A stretch of 64,000 nucleotides of DNA from Serratia plymuthica (GCF_018336935.1 NZ_CP068771.1:806001-870000), one strand, 5' to 3'; shown: positions 40,174 to 51,399, counted from the first letter of the stretch. The notes: generated by a model from the letters alone, not told the origin. Program-made: numbers and translations.

Positions 40174-40764
40174 TCAATCGCGGAAATCGTACATTCCCGG
40201 TATCAAGACTAACTGAGCGGCAATCTCTGCCGCTTTGGCTTTACCCAACAACAAATCAATCAGCTTCAGCGCAAACTCCATCGATGTTCCCGGCCCCTGG
40301 CTGGTGAGCAGGTTGACGCGCGCGTCGTATACCACGCGCCGCTCCATCCATTTGTCTGCCGGGATCTGATCTTTCAATCCGGGGAAACCGGTCATATTGC
40401 CGATGGGGAACAGATCGTGGTGTTGCAATACCAGGGCCGGCGCCGCGCAGATGGCGGCGACGATGTTGCCCTGCAGATGCATCTGACGCACTTTTTCTAC
40501 CAATAGCGGGCTGTCGCGAAAACACTCGGCCCCCTTCAGGCCGCCGGGCAGCACTATGGCGTCGAAGGGATCGTCCACAATCGACACCAGCGGCGCATCC
40601 GCCAGCAGTTTTACGCCGCGTGAACAGACGATAGTCAGGTCACCGTCACCGGCCACGCTGGCGGTAGTGACTTTCACGCCCGCTCGCACCAGAAGATCTA
40701 TGGTGGTGACGGCTTCGGTTTCTTCGCTACCAGGTGCCAGGCAGACCAGCGCCGATACGCTCAT
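40174..40764 (-). CDS. yajL: Protein deglycase/chaperone YajL (DJ-1 family)
   Basis: DJ-1/ThiJ/PfpI protein of 196 residues implicated in protection of thiols and glycated proteins. The nucleophile falls at Cys106 in AAICAAPA when translation starts at 40764, the same number as in E. coli, which supports this start over the ATG two codons upstream. AGGA lies 8 nt before it. Glu near the N-terminus (PGSEETEA) is the partner residue. It overlaps the end of panE by 38 bp, so the two are cotranscribed. Confidence 0.95.
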   Translation of the reverse strand: MSVSALVCLAPGSEETEAVTTIDLLVRAGVKVTTASVAGDGDLTIVCSRGVKLLADAPLVSIVDDPFDAIVLPGGLKGAECFRDSPLLVEKVRQMHLQGNIVAAICAAPALVLQHHDLFPIGNMTGFPGLKDQIPADKWMERRVVYDARVNLLTSQGPGTSMEFALKLIDLLLGKAKAAEIAAQLVLIPGMYDFRD

Positions 40765-41638
40765 ATTCATTTTCCTTTCGCTTAATCAGTTCAAACAACC
40801 GCGCGTTCTCCGGCAGAATCATGCCGTGGCTGCGCGCGCGGCGCAGCAGGTAGCCGGTAATATAGTCGATCTCGGTATGCCGCTGGGAGCGGACATCCTG
40901 CAGCATCGAAGAGATGTTATCCGCCGTGCTTTGAATCACCTCCATCACGTACTGCCACAGCCCTTCGCATGAGGTGTGGTAGCCTTCCATTTCCATCACG
41001 CTGGAGACTTCGCGGCACAGGGCTTCGATTTGCTCCGGGTAACGCTGGAGATCGCCGTTACGGCAGTTATACAGCGCCGTCAGCGGGTTAATCACGCAGT
41101 TGACTGCCAGCTTGCGCCAGTTTGCTGAAGCAATGTTGTCGTGCCAGGCGACATCGGGCAGCGCCTGATGCAACACTTCCGCCAGATGGCTAAGGTGTAT
41201 CGCCGCCGGTGATGTCGGGCCGATATGCGTGGTGCCGCCGGCAACATGGATAATGGTGCTGCCTTCGCGTCGTGCCGCGTGGGTTGTGGTGCCCTGCAAT
41301 ATAGGCTGGCTGTTTACCGGCAGTTCATCCTGGGTGCCCATGCCGTTATGCAGCAGCAGTATGGCGCAACGCGGGTTCAACCTGGGCAGCAGCGCGCTGA
41401 CGGCGCCGGAAACCTGCCAGGCTTTCAGCGTGACCAGCAGCAGCTCACTCTGCGCCAGATGTTCGGGATCGTTGGTGGGCAAATTACGGTTGAACGAGAC
41501 GCCCTCAGGCTCAATCACGTTCACTGCGCAGAAGGGTTGCGGCACCCGCAGCCATCCTTGTACGTCGTGGCCCTGCTGATAAAGCCTGGAGAGCCACAGT
41601 TGTCCGAGCGCGCCGCAACCAAGAATAGTTATTTTCAT
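40727..41638 (-). CDS. panE: 2-dehydropantoate 2-reductase PanE
   Basis: NADPH-dependent ketopantoate reductase of 303 residues, the second step of pantothenate synthesis. The Rossmann motif GCGALG is at residues 7-12. The catalytic Lys lies in [19 protein letters not shown], and the C-terminal substrate Glu region is [13 protein letters not shown]. It is upstream of yajL with overlapping coding ends. Confidence 0.95.
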   Translation of the reverse strand: MKITILGCGALGQLWLSRLYQQGHDVQGWLRVPQPFCAVNVIEPEGVSFNRNLPTNDPEHLAQSELLLVTLKAWQVSGAVSALLPRLNPRCAILLLHNGMGTQDELPVNSQPILQGTTTHAARREGSTIIHVAGGTTHIGPTSPAAIHLSHLAEVLHQALPDVAWHDNIASANWRKLAVNCVINPLTALYNCRNGDLQRYPEQIEALCREVSSVMEMEGYHTSCEGLWQYVMEVIQSTADNISSMLQDVRSQRHTEIDYITGYLLRRARSHGMILPENARLFELIKRKENEYERIGAGLPGTW

Positions 41639-41821
41639 CCAGTCTCCTTGGGGTAACGGGAATACCGCTCAATTACTGTCGCATAATTATAGACTTTTCT
41701 GCTATCCGGCGAGGTATCCTGCCGGTAGGTTCAGCAGATTTTGCCTGAGGCGCTAAAGCGGTTATCATGCTCGGCATCGAAATCGCCTATCGCATTAGGC
41801 TCTAATTCAGGAGGAAGAAGT

Positions 41822-42313
41822 ATGCCATCTTTCGACATTGTTTCCGAAATTGATATGCAGGAAGTGCGTAACGCCGTTGAGAACGCCACGCGCGATCTCG
41901 GCACCCGTTGGGATTTCCGCAACGTGCCGGCCAGTTTTGAGCTGAACGAAAAAGATGAAAGCATCAAAGTCGCCAGCGAATCTGATTTCCAGGTGCAGCA
42001 ACTGCTCGATATTCTGCGTGAGAAACTGAGCAAGCGCAGTATCGATGGCGGCGCGCTGGAGATCCCGGAGGAAATGACCCACAGCGGCAAAACCTACAGC
42101 GTGGAAGCCAAGCTGAAGCAGGGTATTGAAACCACCCAGGCGAAGAAAATCGTCAAGCTGATCAAAGACAGCAAGCTGAAGGTGCAGGCACAAATTCAGG
42201 GTGATGAAGTTCGCGTTACCGGCAAGTCACGCGACGATCTGCAAGGGGTGATGGCGCTGGTGCGCGGCGCCGATCTGGGGCAACCGTTCCAGTTCAAGAA
42301 CTTCCGCGATTAA
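41822..42313 (+). CDS. yajQ: YajQ family nucleotide-binding protein
   Basis: Protein of 163 residues with two ferredoxin-like (RRM-like) domains that bind nucleotides or RNA; homologs in other bacteria bind cyclic di-GMP. Conserved are [19 protein letters not shown] and the C-terminal [19 protein letters not shown]. Start at 41822 follows CAGGAGGAAG, an excellent ribosome-binding site; the upstream extension is not conserved. Confidence 0.96.
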   Translation: MPSFDIVSEIDMQEVRNAVENATRDLGTRWDFRNVPASFELNEKDESIKVASESDFQVQQLLDILREKLSKRSIDGGALEIPEEMTHSGKTYSVEAKLKQGIETTQAKKIVKLIKDSKLKVQAQIQGDEVRVTGKSRDDLQGVMALVRGADLGQPFQFKNFRD

Positions 42314-42338
42314 GGTTTTTGCGCAGGCGAAGATCTTG

Positions 42339-42364
42339 AAGGGCCAGCTTGCTGGCCCTTTTCT
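42339..42364. terminator. Intrinsic terminator between yajQ and yajR
   Basis: AAGGGCCAGC (42339-42348) pairs with GCTGGCCCTT (42351-42360), followed by TTCTTT. It ends yajQ and touches the yajR stop codon (42365) on the other strand. Confidence 0.9.
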
Positions 42365-43729
42365 TTACAGTGAATTCACCAGCGCTTCCAGTTGGCCGCG
42401 GTTGGTCTGTTTGGTATCGACCTTCACGTAGGCGCTGCGCTCTTCGGGCACTACAATCGCTTCCGCTACGCCAGGCTGGGCCTTCAGACGGTTTTCCAGC
42501 GCAGAATCCTTCACCGCCAGTTCCGACAACGTAATGCGCAGGCTGCTGACGTACGGTGGTTCTTGCATGGTGCTGCTGACCAGGAACCACACTGCGGCGA
42601 TAACCGCGCCGGCGATAAACACCAACCCGGCGCCATGCAGACCGTACAACAAGCCACCCAAACTGCCGCCAATCGCCACGCCGATAAACTGGCTGGTGGA
42701 GTAAACCCCCATGGCGGTACCTTTGTAACCGGCCGGGGATTCTTTACTGATCAACGAAGGCAGAATCGCTTCCATCACGTTAAAGGCCATAAAGAACAAC
42801 TGCACGCCGGCAATGATGCCCCACAGGTGGGCGCCGGATAGCCACAACAGCACTTCGGCGCAGAACAGCACCGCCACGCAGCCCATAAACACCTGCTTCA
42901 TGCGGCGTTTCATTTCGGCATAAATGATAAAGGGCACCACGGCGGCGAACGACACCAGCATGGTGACCAAATAGACGATCCAATGCCGGCTTGCCGCCAG
43001 GCCGGCTTTTTCCATCGCCAGCGGCAGCGCCACGAAGCTGGACATCAGCAGGATATGCAGACACATGATGCCGAAATTCAGCTTGAGCAGACGGGAGTTG
43101 CTCAGCACCTTGCTGAAGCTGCCGCGCACGATGCTCGATTCTCGGTTCAGCACGTGGTTGTCGGCGGAAGGCACGACGGCGAGAGTAATCACGATACCGG
43201 CCAAGGCCAGCACGGCAATCATCCAAAATAACGCATGCAGGCCGAAAGCGTGGGTGACGATCGGGCCGACCACCATGGCAATGGCAAAGGTGATGCCGAA
43301 GCTGACGCCGATAAACGCCATCGCTTTGGTGCGGTTCTGCTCGCGGGTCAGGTCCGACAGCAATGCCATTACCGCCGCAGCGATAGCGCCGGAGCCCTGC
43401 AATGCCCGGCCGAGGATCACGCCCCAAATGGAGTCGGTGACTGCGGCGATAACGCTGCCCAGCGCAAAGATCAATAGCCCGCCGACGATCAGCGGCTTGC
43501 GGCCGATGCGGTCGGAAATCAGGCCGAAGGGGATCTGAAACACCGCCTGCGCCAGGCCGTAAATGCCGATGGCGATACCGATCAGCGTTTCGCTGGCGCC
43601 GTTTAACGCCATACCGTAGGTGGTCAGAACCGGCAGCACCATAAACATGCCAAGCATGCGCAGTGAAAATACCGTCCCTAATCCCCAGGTCGCCCGTCGT
43701 TCCTGCGGGGTCATTGCATTGTCGTTCAT
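42365..43729 (-). CDS. yajR: MFS transporter YajR
   Basis: Major facilitator of 454 residues with twelve membrane segments and the C-terminal soluble YAM domain (about 385-454) that distinguishes YajR. Motif A of the family is SDRIGRKPLIVGG; LGRALQGSGAIAAAVMALLSD is motif C-like. A drug/proton antiporter role is inferred and the substrate is unknown. Start at 43729 (MNDNAMTPQERRATWG) follows GAGG; the upstream frame is not conserved. Confidence 0.94.
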   Translation of the reverse strand: MNDNAMTPQERRATWGLGTVFSLRMLGMFMVLPVLTTYGMALNGASETLIGIAIGIYGLAQAVFQIPFGLISDRIGRKPLIVGGLLIFALGSVIAAVTDSIWGVILGRALQGSGAIAAAVMALLSDLTREQNRTKAMAFIGVSFGITFAIAMVVGPIVTHAFGLHALFWMIAVLALAGIVITLAVVPSADNHVLNRESSIVRGSFSKVLSNSRLLKLNFGIMCLHILLMSSFVALPLAMEKAGLAASRHWIVYLVTMLVSFAAVVPFIIYAEMKRRMKQVFMGCVAVLFCAEVLLWLSGAHLWGIIAGVQLFFMAFNVMEAILPSLISKESPAGYKGTAMGVYSTSQFIGVAIGGSLGGLLYGLHGAGLVFIAGAVIAAVWFLVSSTMQEPPYVSSLRITLSELAVKDSALENRLKAQPGVAEAIVVPEERSAYVKVDTKQTNRGQLEALVNSL

Positions 43730-43867
43730 TAAAACCTCATTAAAAGCCATTCCAGCAGGTTATCGGCGATAACGCCTGGTGGGATAGCTTCTGAAAAACT
43801 GCGTCATTTTAGTGTGAAGGGCAGGGGGGGTAAATCGAATGTTGTTTAGCAGATATTACAGCTCTGC

Positions 43868-43987
43868 CTTCATGCTTGAGGCTACAGCGGTGTTGGCTGC
43901 GAGTACTTATCTCGGTCACTTGGTTGGCCAAGCTCCCAGGGATCCGCACTCTTGCCGCCTTGCTGCAGCTCCAATCATTTCGGGAGG
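43868..43987 (-). repeat. ERIC element between yajR and cyoE
   Basis: Reverse orientation and more diverged than the others. The ends are TCATGCTTGAGGCTACAGCGG and CTGCAGCTCCAATCATTTCGG; the central palindrome is TTGGTTGGCCAAGCTCCCAGG. It lies within the 322-bp gene-free gap between yajR and cyoE, which otherwise holds only the yajR upstream region and the cyo terminator. Confidence 0.85.
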
Positions 43988-44007
43988 AAACGGATTTCTG
44001 AACCGAC

Positions 44008-44036
44008 AAATAAAATGGGCCGCTAAGCGGCCCATT
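44008..44036 (-). terminator. Intrinsic terminator of the cyo operon
   Basis: On the minus strand ATGGGCCGC (44026-44034) pairs with GCGGCCCAT (44014-44022) around three bases, followed by TTTATTT. It lies 15 bp past the cyoE stop. Confidence 0.9.
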
Positions 44037-44051
44037 TACAGACGATTTGGC

Positions 44052-44945
44052 TTACCAGACGTAAGTCATCAGCGTTTCTGGCGATGCCGTGGCGCTGAAG
44101 TCGATAGACATCATCACGCTCAGCGAAGTGATGGCAACAATAGAGAACACAAACAGCTTGCGTGCCCAGATGCTGTCATTTTCGGTTTTGTAACCACGCA
44201 GCGCCATACCCAGCCACCATACGCTTACCGCCGCAGCGACAATCAGGTATTTGTAGCCGGCGTAGCCGCTCAGGGTCAGCATCAGCGTAGCAATCATAAA
44301 CGCCAGAATGTAGACCGTGATGTGGTTCTTGGCCACGGAAATGCCTTTGACCACCGGCAGCACCGGAATGTTGGCCGCCTGGTAATCTTTAAAGCGGAAG
44401 ATGGCAATCGCATAGGAATGCGGCATCTGCCACAGGCTAAAGATAGCCAGCAGGATCAACGCACCGGCATCAAACTCGTTGGTCACCGCGCAGTAACCGA
44501 TAACCGGTGGCGCAGCGCCCGACAGGCTGCCGATCAGCGTGCCGTATACCGAGTGGCGTTTCATGTACAGGCTGTAAACGCCGACATAAACCACGAAGCC
44601 CATCACCGCCAGCCACATGGCCAGCGGGTTGGCACCGATATACAGCAACACAAAGCCCGCAATACCCAAAACGGTAGCATAAACCAGGGTCACACTCGGC
44701 GCGATCAGGCCTTTCACCAGCACCCGGTTCTTCGTTCTCTCCATTTTCTTGTCGATGTCGCGGTCAATGTAGTTGTTAAACACACAGCCCGAAGCGACAA
44801 CCAACGAGACACCCACCAGGGTGGCGAGAAACAGGGGATAGTCGATGCTTCCTTTGGAAGCGAGCAGGAATCCCCCTACGACAGAAATTAAATTGCCGAA
44901 AATAATTCCTGGTTTAGTTACTTGCAGGTATTGCTTAATCATCAC
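44052..44945 (-). CDS. cyoE: Protoheme IX farnesyltransferase (heme O synthase) CyoE
   Basis: UbiA-family membrane enzyme of about 297 residues that attaches the farnesyl group to heme B, giving heme O for cytochrome bo3. Aspartate motifs [18 protein letters not shown] and [18 protein letters not shown] are present, with about nine membrane spans. Start is GTG at 44945 immediately followed by ATG at 44942; either may be used. Last gene of cyoABCDE. Its substrate farnesyl diphosphate is the product of ispA in this window. Confidence 0.97.
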   Translation of the reverse strand: MMIKQYLQVTKPGIIFGNLISVVGGFLLASKGSIDYPLFLATLVGVSLVVASGCVFNNYIDRDIDKKMERTKNRVLVKGLIAPSVTLVYATVLGIAGFVLLYIGANPLAMWLAVMGFVVYVGVYSLYMKRHSVYGTLIGSLSGAAPPVIGYCAVTNEFDAGALILLAIFSLWQMPHSYAIAIFRFKDYQAANIPVLPVVKGISVAKNHITVYILAFMIATLMLTLSGYAGYKYLIVAAAVSVWWLGMALRGYKTENDSIWARKLFVFSIVAITSLSVMMSIDFSATASPETLMTYVW

Positions 44946-44960
44946 GTGCAGCTCGGCTCT

Positions 44961-45299
44961 TTAACTGACCATCATATTGATGTTGAGGTTGTACATAATC
45001 CAGAGTGAACCCACAACAACGATACCGATGATCATAGCGGTGAACAGCAATGCCACCAGGTTCCAGCGCTCTTCCGATGAGGTATTCATGTGCAGGAAGT
45101 AAATCAGGTGAACAACTACCTGAATGACCGCCATGCCGACTACAACCGCCAGGATGGTTGAGTGAGAGGCTGTACCGCTCATCACCATCGCAAATGGAAT
45201 CACCGTCAGGATGATCGACAGGATAAAGCCGATCAGATATGACTTAACGCTACCGTGGCTTGCGCCGCCGTGAGAAGTTTCATGGGATGAATGGCTCAT
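44961..45299 (-). CDS. cyoD: Cytochrome bo3 oxidase subunit IV CyoD
   Basis: Small membrane subunit of 112 residues with three hydrophobic helices and a Ser/His-rich N-terminus. It aids assembly of the oxidase. Start at 45299 overlaps the cyoC stop by 4 bp. The longer upstream frame lies inside cyoC and is rejected. Confidence 0.96.
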   Translation of the reverse strand: MSHSSHETSHGGASHGSVKSYLIGFILSIILTVIPFAMVMSGTASHSTILAVVVGMAVIQVVVHLIYFLHMNTSSEERWNLVALLFTAMIIGIVVVGSLWIMYNLNINMMVS

Positions 45300-45913
45300 G
45301 ACATAACCCCCAGCAGGTAAACAACGGTAAATACGCAGATCCAGACCACGTCGAGGAAGTGCCAGAACAGGCTCAGACACATCAGACGGGTTTTGTTGGT
45401 TGAAGTCAGGCCGCGCTTGCTCACCTGAATCATCATGATGACGATCCAGACCAGACCGGTAGACACGTGCAGACCGTGAGTCGCAACCAGTGCGAAGAAG
45501 CCGGACAGGAACGCGCTGCGATCCGGACCGAAGCCTTCGGCGATCAGGTGATGGAATTCATAGATTTCCATCGCGACGAAGCCCAGACCGAACAGGAAGG
45601 TCAGGAACAGCCAGGTATTAACGCTGCCAACCTTGCCTTTGTTCATGCCGATCATCGCCATACCGTAGGTGATGGAGCTGAACAACAGCAGGAAGGTTTC
45701 AACCAGGACAAACTTCAGATCGAAGATGTCTTTGCCAGAGGGACCGCCGGCGGTCCCGTTCACCAGTACTGCATAAGTCGCGAACAAGCTCGCAAACAAA
45801 ATACAGTCGCTCATCAGGTAGATCCAGAATCCGAAGACTTTGGTCTCTCCTGCGTCATGGTGCCCATGCTCTGCATGGGCTGCGTTATGGTTAGTCAGAG
45901 TATCAGTTGACAT
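45296..45913 (-). CDS. cyoC: Cytochrome bo3 oxidase subunit III CyoC
   Basis: Membrane subunit of 205 residues with five helices, heme-copper oxidase subunit III family. [16 protein letters not shown] and [14 protein letters not shown] are signatures. It begins within the end of cyoB (11-bp overlap) and overlaps cyoD by 4 bp, indicating tight coupling. Confidence 0.97.
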   Translation of the reverse strand: MSTDTLTNHNAAHAEHGHHDAGETKVFGFWIYLMSDCILFASLFATYAVLVNGTAGGPSGKDIFDLKFVLVETFLLLFSSITYGMAMIGMNKGKVGSVNTWLFLTFLFGLGFVAMEIYEFHHLIAEGFGPDRSAFLSGFFALVATHGLHVSTGLVWIVIMMIQVSKRGLTSTNKTRLMCLSLFWHFLDVVWICVFTVVYLLGVMS

Positions 45914-47894
45914 GTTTCACGCCTGCTTTGCTGATTTGTTCATAGTGTTGGTTCTCAATGCGCTCGATTTCATCAACCTGCACATAGTAATCAACATCTT
46001 CATCGAAGCTCTTGGCAATCCAGGTCACGATCATACCTACGAAGGCAGCGATCGCCATCCACCAGATGTCCCAGATCATCGCGAAACCAAATACCAGGCT
46101 GAAGCCAGCAATAATCACACCGGCGCCGGTATTTTTCGGCATATGAATCGGCTCGTACTTAGCCGGTTTCTTATAAGCTTCGCCTTTTTCTTTCATGTCC
46201 CAGAATTCATCACGGTCATGAATCTGCGGTACTACGGCAAAGTTATAGAACGGCGGTGGAGACGAAGTAGACCACTCCAGCGTACGAGCGCCCCATGGGT
46301 CACCGGTCAGATCGCGGTTCTGCTCGCGGTCACGCACGCTGACGAAGATCTGAATCAGTTGGCACAGAATACCGCAGGCAATCAGAGCTGCACCGCTAGC
46401 CGCTACCAGCAGCAGTGGGTGGAACTCAGGGTTGATGTTCTGGCTGATACGACGAGTCATACCCATAAAGCCCAGAGCATACAGCGGCATAAAGGCAACG
46501 AAGAAACCGATGATCCAGAACCAGAACGCACGGATGCCCCATTTCTCGTTCAGCGTGAAGCCGAAGGATTTAGGGAACCAGTAAGTCAGGCCTGCGAAGC
46601 AACCGAACACCACACCACCGATGATAACGTTATGGAAGTGAGCGATCAGGAACAGGCTGTTGTGCAGCACGAAGTTCGCGCCCGGAACTGCCAGCAATAC
46701 GCCGGTCATCCCACCCACAGAGAAGGTGATGATGAAGCCGATGGTCCACAGCATCGCCGAGTTGAGCTGAATGCGGCCCTGGTACATGGTGAACAGCCAG
46801 TTGAAGATTTTCACCCCGGTAGGGATGGAAATGATCATGGTGGCGATACCGAAGAAGGCGTTAACGTTCGCGCCGGACCCCATGGTAAAGAAGTGGTGCA
46901 GCCATACGATGAACGACAGAACGGTAATCGCGATGGTAGCCCATACCAGTGAGGTATAGCCGAACAGGCGTTTTCTGGAGAAGGTCGCGGTCACTTCGGA
47001 GAACACACCGAACACCGGCAGAACCAGAATATACACCTCTGGGTGACCCCAGGCCCAAATCAGGTTGATGTACATCATCATGTTGCCGCCCATATCATTG
47101 GTAAAGAAATGGGTGCCCAGATAGCGATCCAGGGTCAGCAACGCGATGGTGACGGTCAGAATTGGGAAAGAAACGATGATCAGGACGTTAGTACACAGCG
47201 CCGCCCAGGTGAATACCGGCATCTTCATCAGAGGCATGCCAGGGGCACGCATCTTCATGATGGTGGCGAAGAAGTTCACACCGGTCAACAGGGTACCCAG
47301 ACCGGAAATCTGCAGACTCCAGATCCAGTAATCGACCCCTACGCCAGGACTGTATTCCTTGCCCGACAGCGGCGGATAAGCCAGCCAACCGGTCTGCGCG
47401 AACTCACCAACCCCCAGAGAGATGTTGATCAGCACTACGCCCACCACGAAGAACCAGAAGCTCAGGGAGTTCAGGAACGGGAAGGCAACGTCACGCGCGC
47501 CGATTTGCAGCGGAACCACGACGTTCATCAGGCCTACCACGAAAGGCATCGCCATGAAGAAGATCATGATTACGCCGTGAGCGGTAAAGATTTGGTCGTA
47601 GTGGTGCGGTGGCAGGAATCCGGCTTCGCCGGCGGACGCAAGCGCCTGCTGGCTACGCATCATGATGGCATCGGCGAAACCACGCAGCAGCATAACCATT
47701 GCCACGATGATGTACATGATACCAATTTTTTTATGATCGACCGACGTCAGCCAATCGCTCCACAACCATTTCCATTTGCCGAAATAGGTTATCAGCGCCA
47801 GCAGAGCCAGGCCCCCGATAACAATCGCAGCAACGGTGATCATGATGATCGGTTCGTGGTACGGAACCGCATCAAGTGTTAATTTTCCCAACAT
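45903..47894 (-). CDS. cyoB: Cytochrome bo3 ubiquinol oxidase subunit I CyoB
   Basis: Catalytic proton-pumping subunit of 663 residues, E. coli length, with about fifteen membrane spans. Ligands for hemes b and o3 and for copper lie in [38 protein letters not shown] and [12 protein letters not shown]. Start at 47894 ([15 protein letters not shown]) chosen by the family N-terminus and GAGG upstream; it is 4 bp from the cyoA stop. Confidence 0.98.
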   Translation of the reverse strand: MLGKLTLDAVPYHEPIIMITVAAIVIGGLALLALITYFGKWKWLWSDWLTSVDHKKIGIMYIIVAMVMLLRGFADAIMMRSQQALASAGEAGFLPPHHYDQIFTAHGVIMIFFMAMPFVVGLMNVVVPLQIGARDVAFPFLNSLSFWFFVVGVVLINISLGVGEFAQTGWLAYPPLSGKEYSPGVGVDYWIWSLQISGLGTLLTGVNFFATIMKMRAPGMPLMKMPVFTWAALCTNVLIIVSFPILTVTIALLTLDRYLGTHFFTNDMGGNMMMYINLIWAWGHPEVYILVLPVFGVFSEVTATFSRKRLFGYTSLVWATIAITVLSFIVWLHHFFTMGSGANVNAFFGIATMIISIPTGVKIFNWLFTMYQGRIQLNSAMLWTIGFIITFSVGGMTGVLLAVPGANFVLHNSLFLIAHFHNVIIGGVVFGCFAGLTYWFPKSFGFTLNEKWGIRAFWFWIIGFFVAFMPLYALGFMGMTRRISQNINPEFHPLLLVAASGAALIACGILCQLIQIFVSVRDREQNRDLTGDPWGARTLEWSTSSPPPFYNFAVVPQIHDRDEFWDMKEKGEAYKKPAKYEPIHMPKNTGAGVIIAGFSLVFGFAMIWDIWWMAIAAFVGMIVTWIAKSFDEDVDYYVQVDEIERIENQHYEQISKAGVKHVN

Positions 47895-47898
47895 CAGA

Positions 47899-48846
47899 TT
47901 ATTCCTCGGCTCCGGCGTGAGCATGCTCACTCATGTCCATACCCTGGCTCATGTCCATACCTTCATGCGCGGTTGCGCCTTTGTGCATGTTCATGTCGCC
48001 CATGAATTTGCCAATAGTTTCTTTGAACAAATTCGGTTTGACACTGGAGAAGTACTCGACCGGGTTGTTTTCACTCGGCTCTGCCAGTTTGTTAAAGTCG
48101 CTGGTGGCGTTAAGGTTATTAGACGATTCTTTCACCTTGGCAACCCACTGATCGAAGTCGCCTTCGGTTGGGGTGACAATAGCGGTGAATTTCATGCCGG
48201 AGAACCCGCGACCGCTGAAGCTACTGGAAATACCGTCGTATTTGCCCGCTTCATTGCCGATCAGGTGCAGTTTGGTCTGCATCCCGGCCATCGCATAAAT
48301 CTGCCCACCTAACTGAGGAATAAAGAACGAGTTCATTACCGAGTTAGAGGTGATCTTGAATTCGACTGGAACATCTTTCGGGAAAGCCAGCTCATTAACC
48401 GTCGCGATGCCTTGTTCCGGGTAGATAAACAGCCATTTCCAGTCGAGCGACACCACTTCGATCGTCATCGGCTTCTTGTCAGTGACAATCGGCTTGAACG
48501 GATCAAGTTCGTGGGTAGTCTTCCAGGTAATGGTACCAAGGATGGCGATGATAATGATAGGAATGGTCCAGACGACCGCTTCGATCTTGTTGGAATGTGA
48601 CCAGTTCGGACTGTATTTGGCGTCTTTGTTGGAAGCACGGTACTTCCAGGCAAAGGCGAACGCCATAAAGATAACCGGTATCACCACGATCAACATCAGC
48701 GCGATTGCAGTGATAATCAGTGTCCGTTGCTCAACACCAATTGCTCCTTTGGGGTTCATCAATACCATATTGCAACCACTGAGCATTACAGTGGATGCAA
48801 TTAATGACAACATCCCAATACTTTTATTGTATTTCTTAAGTCTCAT
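47899..48846 (-). CDS. cyoA: Cytochrome bo3 ubiquinol oxidase subunit II CyoA
   Basis: Lipoprotein subunit of 315 residues. Lipobox LSGC (Cys25), two membrane helices (about 45-65 and 90-110), then a periplasmic cupredoxin domain lacking the CuA copper ligands, as usual for quinol oxidases. The C-terminal tail of about 30 residues is rich in Met and His ([17 protein letters not shown]), of unknown purpose. First gene of the cyo operon. Confidence 0.97.
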   Translation of the reverse strand: MRLKKYNKSIGMLSLIASTVMLSGCNMVLMNPKGAIGVEQRTLIITAIALMLIVVIPVIFMAFAFAWKYRASNKDAKYSPNWSHSNKIEAVVWTIPIIIIAILGTITWKTTHELDPFKPIVTDKKPMTIEVVSLDWKWLFIYPEQGIATVNELAFPKDVPVEFKITSNSVMNSFFIPQLGGQIYAMAGMQTKLHLIGNEAGKYDGISSSFSGRGFSGMKFTAIVTPTEGDFDQWVAKVKESSNNLNATSDFNKLAEPSENNPVEYFSSVKPNLFKETIGKFMGDMNMHKGATAHEGMDMSQGMDMSEHAHAGAEE

Positions 48847-49288
48847 CTAACGACCTCAATTACAAAGGCTCTATTGTCGTTTCATGTGTGCGGGCATTTT
48901 ACGGGAAGGTTGCAGTACTGTAAACATGCTTAAGGGAGTGTCAGCGCCTTGTTGACACTTTCTGTTAAGGGGGTCACAGATGTAACCTTGCGTGACAATT
49001 TACCAATGGCAACAACGCGTTGGCGCGCTGAATCGTGCCGGGTAGACTCTATGTTAAGGAAAACTAACGGTATGCTGATTTTGGCAGATTACCTTGCCGT
49101 ATTTTAAATACGAAGGAAAGGTTTATATAATGTAAAATAATTGTGTATTTAAAGTGAAAGTAATTTTATTTCCGCGTGTCTTGCTCGGATAAAAAAATAA
49201 TTTTAACGGCAATTATGTTTTTTTTAGAAAAATAAACTCGTCGCATTGATGCTTTTTTGCCGACCGGTGCTATGACCGGCCGGCGATA
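48847..49288 (-). promoter_or_regulatory. cyo operon upstream region
   Basis: A gene-free 442-bp stretch, AT-rich toward its right side. It contains AGTGTCA (48937-48943) and TGACACT (48953-48959) as a perfect inverted repeat, and GTCAC (48973) with GTGAC (48992) nearby. An ATTGGT half-site (minus strand, 49003-49008) recalls PdhR sites known before E. coli cyo. CTGACA with TACAGT 16 bp later on the minus strand (48922-48943) may be the cyoA promoter. None of these is certain. Confidence 0.4.
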
Positions 49289-50767
49289 TCAGGCCAGTCG
49301 GGTGCGACGCAGCGCAAGGTAGTCAAGCAGGCTGCCCATCGCGATACCCACCAGGCTCAGTGCGGCGCCTGCCTGCAGCATGAGAACGGCCAGGTTCGGC
49401 AAGGCACTCCAGCCGAGCGCGTTGGTAATCAGCACAATCAGCCAGGCCGCCAACAATGAGCAGCCGAGGGTCAGCAGACGCAGCGCCCAGCGGTAAGCTT
49501 GGCTGAACTCGGTGCGCGGCATGAAATTGTCTGTGCGCTGAGTATATTCCAGCGTTTGACGGCACACACGCAACAGCAGCAGGCCTGGCAGAGCGGCGGC
49601 TATCGAGAATAAATAGAACAGCGGCCAGCCGTGGGCTTCAACGAACCAACCGGCGATCGGGCCAACGTAGACGCGGCCAACGGCGGACAGCGCCGACAGC
49701 AGGGCGAACTGGGTGGCGGAAAACGACTTGTTGCACAACGTCATCAGCAACGCGACGAAAGCCGCAGTGCCCATACCGCCGCACAGATTTTCCAGAAAAA
49801 TGGCGCTGCCCATGGTCATGATATTCTTGTCGGTGACCGCCAGGATCCAGTAACCGAGATTGGAAACCGCCTGGAGGATGCCGAACAGCATCAGGGCGCG
49901 GAACAGGCTAAGGCGCTGCATCAGCACGCCGCCAAACAGCGCACCGACAATGGTGGCGAACAGGCCGAGAGTCTTGTTTACCAACCCGACTTCTCCGGCG
50001 TCGAAGCCCACGCCGCGGATCAGGAACGTGGTGCTCAGGCTGCCGGCAAAGGCGTCGCCCATCTTGTACATGACGATCAGCAATAAAATCAGCCAGGCAT
50101 TGTTACGCGCAAAGAAATCGCGCAGCGGGGCGACGACCGCCTGCTCCATGGAGCGCGGCGCCGGAATGCCATCGTCCGGCTCTGGCGCCAGCAGGGTAGC
50201 GACGACGCCAATCAGCATCAGCCCTGCCATCAGCCAGTAGGTTGATTGCCAACCGAAGTAACGATCCGCCAGCCACAGCGCCAATCCGCCGGAAACCAGC
50301 ATCGCCAGTCGGTAGCCGAGAACGGAAATTGCCGCCCCTGTACCGCGATCTTCGGCGCTCAGCAGGTCGGTTTTATACGCATCAAAAACAATATCCTGCG
50401 AGGCAGAACAGAAGGCGACCAGTACCGCCAATGCCGCCAGCCACCACAGATGCTCCGCCGGCTGCATAAAGCCCATGGCCACAATCGACACGACCAGCAG
50501 CAACTGACTGATCAATAGCCAGCCACGACGCCGCCCCAGGAATGGCGGGGTGTAGCGGTCCATAAACGGAGACCACAGAAATTTGAATACATAGGCTTGA
50601 CCGACCAGTGAAAAAATACCGATGGTTTTCAGATCGATGTTTTCGACGGTCATCCAGGCTTGCAGCGTGCCGGAGGTCAGTGCCAGCGGCAAACCTGAGG
50701 CAAAGCCCAGCAGCAGGAGAATGGCGGAGTTACGCTGGGTGAAAATATTCAGATACTGTTTCGACAT
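49289..50767 (-). CDS. ampG: Muropeptide MFS permease AmpG
   Basis: Inner-membrane transporter of 492 residues with about fourteen hydrophobic segments, importing GlcNAc-anhydroMurNAc peptides for cell-wall recycling. These muropeptides are also the signal for AmpC beta-lactamase induction. Conserved are LGFASGLPLALTSGTLQAWM and FLWSPFMDRYTPPFLGRR. Start at 50767 follows AGGGAA; an upstream GTG is less likely. It is downstream of the lipoprotein gene yajG, as in E. coli. Confidence 0.96.
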   Translation of the reverse strand: MSKQYLNIFTQRNSAILLLLGFASGLPLALTSGTLQAWMTVENIDLKTIGIFSLVGQAYVFKFLWSPFMDRYTPPFLGRRRGWLLISQLLLVVSIVAMGFMQPAEHLWWLAALAVLVAFCSASQDIVFDAYKTDLLSAEDRGTGAAISVLGYRLAMLVSGGLALWLADRYFGWQSTYWLMAGLMLIGVVATLLAPEPDDGIPAPRSMEQAVVAPLRDFFARNNAWLILLLIVMYKMGDAFAGSLSTTFLIRGVGFDAGEVGLVNKTLGLFATIVGALFGGVLMQRLSLFRALMLFGILQAVSNLGYWILAVTDKNIMTMGSAIFLENLCGGMGTAAFVALLMTLCNKSFSATQFALLSALSAVGRVYVGPIAGWFVEAHGWPLFYLFSIAAALPGLLLLRVCRQTLEYTQRTDNFMPRTEFSQAYRWALRLLTLGCSLLAAWLIVLITNALGWSALPNLAVLMLQAGAALSLVGIAMGSLLDYLALRRTRLA

Positions 50768-50820
50768 GAGTTCCCTGTCTGTGCCGCCCGATTGCTCAGG
50801 CGGCACAAAGTATTCGCGGA

Positions 50821-51399
50821 TTAACGCGCGTTCTGCTTGATAAAGTCGTTGACGCTGGTGTCTTGCGCCATATCGGCAATAACGTCGCCCAATACGGTGT
50901 TAACCGCGTTGGTGATTTTCTCGTTGGTCGCAGTGAATGCGCCTTGCACGTTATAGGTGGAGCGGTAGTTTTTCACCTGCTTGTTACCGTTCTTCGCCTG
51001 AGCGGTGATCGAAATATCGGCCTTGGTGGTGATGTTATAACGCAGGTTGCCTTCGGAGACGTCCGCATACAGGTTGTTCACCACGATTTGCAGATCAACC
51101 GCGCCATCGGCGCCGATCATGTAACCGCGCGCGCCCATTTGTTTCTCCAGCACTTCTTGCAGCAGGAAGCGAAGGTCGCGTGATGGGGTAAGCGTAACCA
51201 GCTGGCCGTCGCGATTCACTTTCGCCAACGCCTGATCCTGGCGCTGATCTGCGCCGTTAATGCTGATAGTTACGCCCTGCAGGGTCGGATCCTGCTGCGG
51301 CAGTACGATCTTTGGCGTTACGTTCAGGGTGTTGCTGCTGGTAGCACAGCCGGCCAGCATCAGAGCGGCCAACAGTGGAAGGCAAAGTTTTTTTAACAT
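50821..51399 (-). CDS. yajG: YajG family lipoprotein
   Basis: Outer-membrane-type lipoprotein of 192 residues, as in E. coli. Signal peptide with lipobox LAGC (Cys18), then TSSNTLNVTPKIVLPQ and a conserved domain (about 80-185). Function unknown. Probably cotranscribed with ampG (53-bp gap). Divergent from bolA. Confidence 0.93.
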   Translation of the reverse strand: MLKKLCLPLLAALMLAGCATSSNTLNVTPKIVLPQQDPTLQGVTISINGADQRQDQALAKVNRDGQLVTLTPSRDLRFLLQEVLEKQMGARGYMIGADGAVDLQIVVNNLYADVSEGNLRYNITTKADISITAQAKNGNKQVKNYRSTYNVQGAFTATNEKITNAVNTVLGDVIADMAQDTSVNDFIKQNAR

